In this document: positions 58,141 through 64,000 of the stretch, one piece after another
How the letters are laid out: each line of letters opens with the position of its first letter
Numbering within the stretch: position 1 is the stretch's first letter
Source of the DNA: Cannabis sativa
Lineage: Eukaryota > Streptophyta > Magnoliopsida > Rosales > Cannabaceae
DNA length: 64,000 nucleotides
NCBI RefSeq assembly: GCF_029168945.1
Contig: NC_083602.1
Coordinates: forward strand, 30,553,323 to 30,617,322
Direction: 5' to 3'
The notes under the pieces: model-generated
Seen by the model: only the letters and a program-made list of their open reading frames with translations
What the model was told of the DNA's origin: nothing
Databases searched by the model: none
Program-made: the position numbers and the translations under genes

Positions 58141-60054
58141 TATTAGAATTTATTTTACCAGGATCTTAGATCTACTCACAAGTATGTTGTTTAACACCCT
58201 AAATATGAACTTTCTAAAACGATAAATAAACACATATAAAGTTAAGAAAACCTTACATTGATGCAGCAGAATTAATGTCTCCTTCCACTCAGATCTCTAA
58301 CCCTTGTATCCTTTCTGTCGCAGAGTATTATCAAGATCTGAGCCCGAATGTCCTTCTCTTTGTGTGAGATCCTTCACAGTCTTCCAATCTATGATTGAGT
58401 TACCACTTGCTGTGTGTGGGCACTTACTCTATCACTAAGGTTCGAAATTTATGAAGAAGAAAAGAGAGAGAATAGGTTCGGCCAGAGAAGAGAAAGAGAA
58501 GGCTCAGTTTTCAAAGTTATGAAAAAGTTATGTTTGACTGAGCCATCACTTTCTATTTATGAAAAAGTTATGAAAAAGTTATGTTTGACTGAGCCATCAC
58601 TTTCTATTTATAGGAAACTATTAGGTTTAGGTTAGGAATTATTTGGCATTAAAATAATGAGAATATCAATTTAAAAATCCACTTTAAGTGGCCGGCCATG
58701 GTGTGTGTAATGGGCCCCACTTGGTTTTGCAGTTTTCACAAATTTTATTTCTATTTTCTCAAAAACGCCAATTTTCCAATTCTAACCATTTAAATGCCAA
58801 AACTAATTATTTAATAACTAAAATAGATTATTAAATAATAGTGTCATTTAATTTACTTATTAATTAGACATATAAAGTCTATTAATAAATAAATAAACCT
58901 AGAATCTCTTTTCTTTACAATTTCGCCCCTGCTTAGTGAAAATTCACAAATTAGACATAGTCTAACTTTAGAATTATAATTGATTAATCACAAATCAATT
59001 ATTGAGTCTTACAAGCAGTATGTTCTCAACTAGAATGGGGACCATGAATCTATATGCTGAGCTTCCAATAAGTGAACCGAATTTACTAAGTAAATTCCTA
59101 CTTATTAATTCTTCGTTGAATCCACTCTTAGAACTTAGAATTGCACTCTCAGACTTATATAGAGCATATTATATGTTCCACGATATAGATATGCTATCTC
59201 ATTTAACCATTGTTATAATCTTATTGTGATCAAAGATCCTCTATATAGATGATTTACATCGAGATGGGATAATTTTACCGTTCTCACCCCTCAATGTATT
59301 TTGCCCCTTAAAACACTTAGCTACCTGTAAATGATGTTTAGTGATCTAAGAATTAGTCACTTAAACAAGAGCTCATCCATTTACATCTATTTAGCTAAGC
59401 TCGAAGGGAATCATCACTTAACTTCTATACACCAGTAGAAGCTATAGATTCTATATTTATGTTTAGCACTCCCACTCAATCATACTATCATGTTCCCAAA
59501 ATATACGTATCACCCTGACCCAAAAGTAGGCTTAACTAATAAATCAAAGAACATGAATAGTACTCCTGAGTTGAGCCTAAGCATATCAGGATTTAGATTC
59601 TTTTAATCTTAAGATCAACTACTGATATTGACTTGGAAAGATATAACGGTAAGTTTGTAATATCTTAACTAAGTTGCAATATCGGTCCAGTCCAATGTAT
59701 ACTCCATACATTCGAAACTAGTATACTTTACTAATGTCCTGGAAGAACATAACACTTACTCCAAGTGTAAGTACACATCATCGCTGATTATCACATTAGT
59801 GTAAATCCAAAACACTGATGAAACAGGGACTTAGTCTTCTGATTCATATGATCACAATCACATTCCACTGTGTTGACGATACTGTAATTGTGAATAAACA
59901 TATGATCTGGATTTAACTGATTTTGTGTGTGAATGTAATAAACATATTAAACCATTAGCATGTAAAATTCATGCAAACATAAATCACTTCAAATTTCTTA
60001 TATTGATTACTAATCAGATTGTAAAGAGTTTTATTTAGGGCATAAAACCCAACA
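58141..60054 (-). repeat. Element D, 3' LTR (1,914 bp) with duplicated promoter block
   Basis: It ends CCCAACA next to the polypurine tract, but its outer end reads TATTAGAATT instead of TGTTAGAATT, a G-to-A change in the terminal dinucleotide. A 40-bp block (58521-58560) is repeated exactly at 58572-58611 with an 11-base spacer. The block covers the region around the TATA box; only the second copy keeps TATAAATA on the minus strand (58605-58612), and the first reads CATAAATA. The antisense 75-codon frame is at 59002-59229. Confidence 0.9.
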
Positions 60055-61837
60055 AACTCCCACTTGGACTAACATAAAACAAAGTGTGCAAATAGATCAA
60101 TCTGATGTCTTGATCTTCAGATCAAGTGTAGTATATTTGAATCCACCCAAACTTCTGGAAACTAGCTCATAAATACATTTATGAAACATCCTTTACTATA
60201 TGCTTTACTCATCAAGGGATATTGAAATCCTTACTGTTTTTAAGTACATCTGAATAAACAGAAGACATATCTCTCGTATTTTAAAATATGGAATTGAGAT
60301 AATATAGTGTAGATTTTTCTTCAGTAAAATAACTTTCTGGTAATTTCGAATTTACAAAGTTATAAGTCTTTTCTGGTAGAGCTTGAATTATTATAGAACA
60401 ACTCCTCCACCCCCAAAGTAACCACCATCTCATATTTTCGAATGAGTTGGGGTAGATACAAGGATAATTGATATACAGTTCCTTAATATCTAACATTTAG
60501 ATCACTTTCATAAATCTTTCTTGAATATCTTCTAATGTTCCATATTTGATTACATCTCAGATAGCTCCCACTCAATAGTAGATGTCTGGTTAAATAATGC
60601 ATTTAACCTCTTTATTGTTTGGAGAGTTATCTAGTTCTGACTTTTGTATTAGTCCGAAACTTTAAGTTAAGACTAAGTCATCAACATAGCAGACTAGTAT
60701 TTGAAGTGAAAAATACTTACTAGAGATTAAGTAATCAAAATTTAAGATACCATAAAATGTTATGAGAATTAAGAAATCTAGGTTCAAGTCATTTGAATAG
60801 ACTGAACTAGAGTTCTTTTATCTTATTCTCATAATTCTGATAAGTTATATCTATCCACATGAATGGTTAGATTTGCTTTTCAGTAGTGTTCTTAAGTTCC
60901 TATCACAAGTGTCAACCTAATGAAGATGGGTATAGAATTTTAAAATTGTCCCACTCAATTAGGGTAGTGTGAAACATTATCAAAGAACTTTTATAGGTAT
61001 CATTATTTACTACAATAGTAAAACTATACAAGAACATACAATCAAGATCAAGGATTTATATTGATAATAGCTAAGTCATTATATTACTTCCATGTTTAAA
61101 GAAAATATGTGTTACATAGGGTATTGTGGATACACTCCACCCCTAAGTATATAGAGATTATGATCCACCCCTAAAGGTTGTAAAGATATAAAAGAGTTTA
61201 TGTGGAGTTGAATATTATCCAGAGTTCATTAGATATAAAAGATTGTTGAACTGCATATTTTTCTTAACTTTTCTCCACCCCTATCAGATCAAAAGATCCT
61301 TTTATTAAACAAATTCTTAATAATTATATTAGAATTAACAATTATTAATAAACATAGAAATAATTTCTAGTGTTTATTTAATATAACTCTATGAAGAGTT
61401 GTAAATATTATAGAATTTGCATCAATAATAAAAATACTTACACATACAAACATATAAATATAATGTGGTAATTGTGGTTTAAGATAAAGTAAATGAAGCT
61501 CAATCTCATAAATTGCAATTTGTTTGAAATAGAAAATTAAAATAAACTTTATTAATAATAAAAAAAATGTATTGCAACAATATGAGAAAAACAGGGATAA
61601 AAATCCCTAACTAAAATTCGAAATCCAAATTGTCTTTAAACTAAAACAATTAATTCAAAAATAGATAAAAGAGCTTCATCTTCATCTTGGACGATCTTCA
61701 CCCTTGGTCCAGCTTTCCGATCCAACTCATGAAGATAGCATCTGAGTTCAGGTAGCTTGGCCTATAGGAAGAAGAAACAAATAAACAAAGTTAGTCCAGA
61801 ATCATAAATCTAATTGGATAATAATTCACTAAAACTC
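60055..61837 (-). other. Element D, non-coding internal segment
   Basis: Collinear with 15089-16680 and with 1-1547. Polypurine tract at 60055-60066. The possible reverse transcriptase remnant (YVDD) is at 60677-60688. CTCCACCCCTAAG blocks lie near 61135-61165. No open frame of coding quality is seen. Confidence 0.8.
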
Positions 61838-62706
61838 TTAAAGTTTATAGAAAGAAATACCTTGTTTCTTTGCAAGAAGTTTAGGACATTGGGGTTTCCA
61901 ATGACCTTTCTCATTGCAGTAGAAACACTTTCCTTTGAGTGTAGCATCACCAGAAGCAGCAGCCTTTTTGTTTTTCATGGCTTTTGCACGCTTCTTGGTG
62001 TTTTTCCACTTCTTCTTCGATTTGGGTTTAGAAGCAGAGGCAACATTTGCCTCAGGTTTGACCGTCCCATTACCATTCCCAGAATTTTGAGGCTTACTCC
62101 ATTTCTTCTTGGGTCCTCCAATCAAATTTTCATATGTCTGAAGGTCATTGACTAACTCATGAAAGTCTATGTCCTTTTTATTCATGACATAATTTAATGT
62201 ATAGGGAAGAAATGTTCGAGTCAGACTATTCAAGATAAGACTTACTTAAGTAGTGTGATCCATTTCAGCACCATGATCCTGGGCTTCTTGGAAATAACTT
62301 GCCATGAGGAGAACATGATCACGCACGTTTTGATGGGGTTTCATCCGTGCATTGATGTACTTCTTAGTCGCGTCAAAGCGAGACTGAAGAGATGCCCTAC
62401 CGAATAGCTCAGTAACTTCGTCATTACTTCAGCAGCCTTTTCAGTTTTAGAAAACCGAGTTTTAAGGGTGTCAACCATGCTGGAAAGCATGACGTATAGA
62501 GCTTTGTCATTTGCTTTCTGCCAACGCTCATACTTTTCTTTCACAGCTTTAGATGCATTATCCCCCGGCACTTCAGGAGACGGCTCAGTTAACACAAACA
62601 AGGCACTTTCTCCTATGAGAGCAATATTAATGTTCTCATTCCATTTAGGAAAGTTGGATCCATTTAGCTTATTTTCAGTCAACAGTGATAACATGGAATT
62701 CATCAT
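61838..62706 (-). pseudogene. Element D gag with CCHC knuckle, frameshifted
   Basis: It starts MMNSMLSLLTENKLNGSNFP at 62706. It runs in frame to EVMTKL near 62425, where a one-base loss shifts it. The correct frame resumes further on, and a stop interrupts near MDHTT (about 62248) before NSLTRTFLPYTLNYV. The end, from 62233 to 61838, is open and carries KSKKKWKNTKK and the knuckle CFYCNEKGHWKPQC, ending ISFYKL. The same layout is seen in B: nothing follows the knuckle. Confidence 0.88.
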
Positions 62707-64000
62707 GGTTATACAGGATACTACAAAACAATAAATAGAAATCAATAAAAAGAAATCAATAATGGTTTAACACAAAATCAATTCAGAAATTATAAGCATA
62801 TAGCATGTAGGAATGATAAGAGAAAATACAAAAAAAAAAAAAAATTCAATCCTAAATAATTTCCAAGGTTTTTCAACAAACTGATATCAGTGTCCCGTCT
62901 AGGCGAGAGTCAAAGCTACCATCCATTGAATAGAGTTGTCAGCTCATCTAAAATGTTAAACATTCTAGCAACCTTTTATTCGATCAAGATTGGAATCCAG
63001 CGTTGTCCCGTTTAGGCGAGAGTCAAGGCTATTCTATCTTATGAGCTTCTACCATTGTTTCATAATTTGCAAGTCCAATATGGTCGCCACAATTAGGGTG
63101 ATCCATACCATATAAAACACTTACAAACTACTTGTCTTTCGAGATTAAACGGTGCGAAATTGCTAATGAACGTTCCTCCATTAGGGAGGATTACTCACTA
63201 AAACAAACGCGATGTAAAACCAACAATGGAGATCGAATATCTTAATAATAATAATAAAGCTCATTCTTTAAAATGTATTTTCTTTATTATTCTAATAAAA
63301 TATATTCATTAAATATCAAATTTAATTAAAATTCTAAATTAGAATTTAATTTAATATTTATAAAATTATACTTACATGGTGATTGAAATAAAATGAATTA
63401 TTTCCATCTTAGTAGTAATTTTGAAATATAAATATTAAGAAAAATTAATTTAAGTTGTATTAATTTAAATTAATTAGAAACTTAAAATAAATTTTCATGA
63501 GAATATATTTATTGTATTTTGAAAAAGAAAGTATAACTTAATTTTCGAAAATACTTAAATAATAAATACTTAGAAAAAATACTTCAAGCAAAAATATTAC
63601 CTATCTAGATTTTTCTTTGACTAATTAATTCAATTTCTAATAATATACTTTAATTCATTTATTTTAAATTAATCAATAAATGAAAAAATCATTGATTTAA
63701 GTTGGTCCAAGAATTAATTAAAATAAATAATTAATTTACAACTTAATCTATTTTTCAAGATAAATTCAAAATCATCTTGCATAATTAAAATGCAATTTCG
63801 AAATGATTAATAAAATAAAAAAAAATATACTTTGAAAATTATTTAAATTTAAGTTGAAAAATTAAATTTCAACTTAAAAATAATTTTCTATTTAATTAAG
63901 TATCATGAAAAATAAATATTTAAGTATCATGATGAAAATCAACTTAGATATTTAATTTTTCAATTTAATTAATGTATTAAATTCAAGAAATAAATAATTA
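62707..64000 (-). other. Element D, gag-proximal part of leader
   Basis: It has the two motif copies (62894-62911 with one change, 63007-63024) and the small hairpin (63174-63190), followed by AT-rich DNA collinear with B from about 18.25 kb. The window ends before the region of the GC-rich island. Confidence 0.75.

Larger units (their letters stand above)
58141..64000 (-). mobile_element. Element D, gag-only long-LTR element, truncated by window end
   Basis: Minus-strand copy: 3' LTR 58141-60054, non-coding internal segment, gag 61838-62706, leader from 62707 to the window end. The primer-binding site and 5' LTR lie beyond. It is inserted in the gag of element C, so one family member lies inside another in opposite orientation. 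It is very close in sequence to B throughout. Confidence 0.92.

Noticed and set aside
1..64000. CRISPR arrays, bacterial defence genes, rRNA or tRNA genes
   Set aside because: No regular spacer-repeat array and no tRNA or rRNA sequence was seen; the content is plant nuclear DNA.

Overview
This is a plant nuclear genome window. It is AT-rich and has spliced genes with GT-AG introns, LTR retrotransposons with plant-type polypurine tracts, plant L1-type LINEs, a Mutator-like element and one intact plant bHLH gene. It is a eudicot; the long-LTR copia-like family looks to me like Cannabaceae (hemp/hop), but that is recollection of style and not proof. Nearly all of the window is mobile DNA, mostly nested, around a single host gene.

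Left part (1-25 kb). Bases 1-3238 are the 3' end of a plus-strand long-LTR element (A). Then come old LTR-like relics and an unassigned acidic ORF (3.2-6.2 kb). From about 7.4 to 24.8 kb lies a decayed Mutator-like element of the Ulp1-carrying kind: a MULE transposase pseudogene on the plus strand (7401-9803), convergent with an eight-exon DUF1985/Ulp1-peptidase-like pseudogene on the minus strand (10369-24797). A complete 10.2-kb minus-strand element of the same family as A (element B, 13187-23390, target duplication CAATA) sits in exon 2 of the Ulp1-like gene.

Middle (25-35 kb). The only intact host gene is a UNE12/bHLH59-type transcription factor on the minus strand (26922-31611, seven exons, 329 codons of protein by my reading). 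A plausible TATA box, GA microsatellites and a TTGCAAC-rich repeat cluster lie upstream, and LTR relics beyond.

Right part (35-64 kb). This is a Russian-doll nest. An old minus-strand LINE relic (34996-37843) was hit by a Ty3/gypsy chromovirus (minus strand, from 37844, running out of the window). The gypsy element was then hit by two solo LTRs (38528-40425, TSD GTATA; 49746-51608, TSD ATTAA), by a LINE with both ORFs open (43421-48187, TSD of up to 17 bp), and by element C (plus strand, from 51749). Element C was itself hit in its gag by element D (minus strand, 58141 to the window end).

Elements A-D and the two solo LTRs form one family: LTRs of about 1.7-1.9 kb, a copia-type gag with a CCHC knuckle, a long AT-rich leader and no recognisable full pol. 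They resemble non-autonomous terminal-repeat gag-only elements. All three visible gag genes are broken, yet B looks young, which argues for mobilisation in trans. The leaders carry conserved foldable segments, one with apparent base-pair covariation, which is the most novel signal I found. I saw no CRISPR, no bacterial-type system, no rRNA and no tRNA gene.
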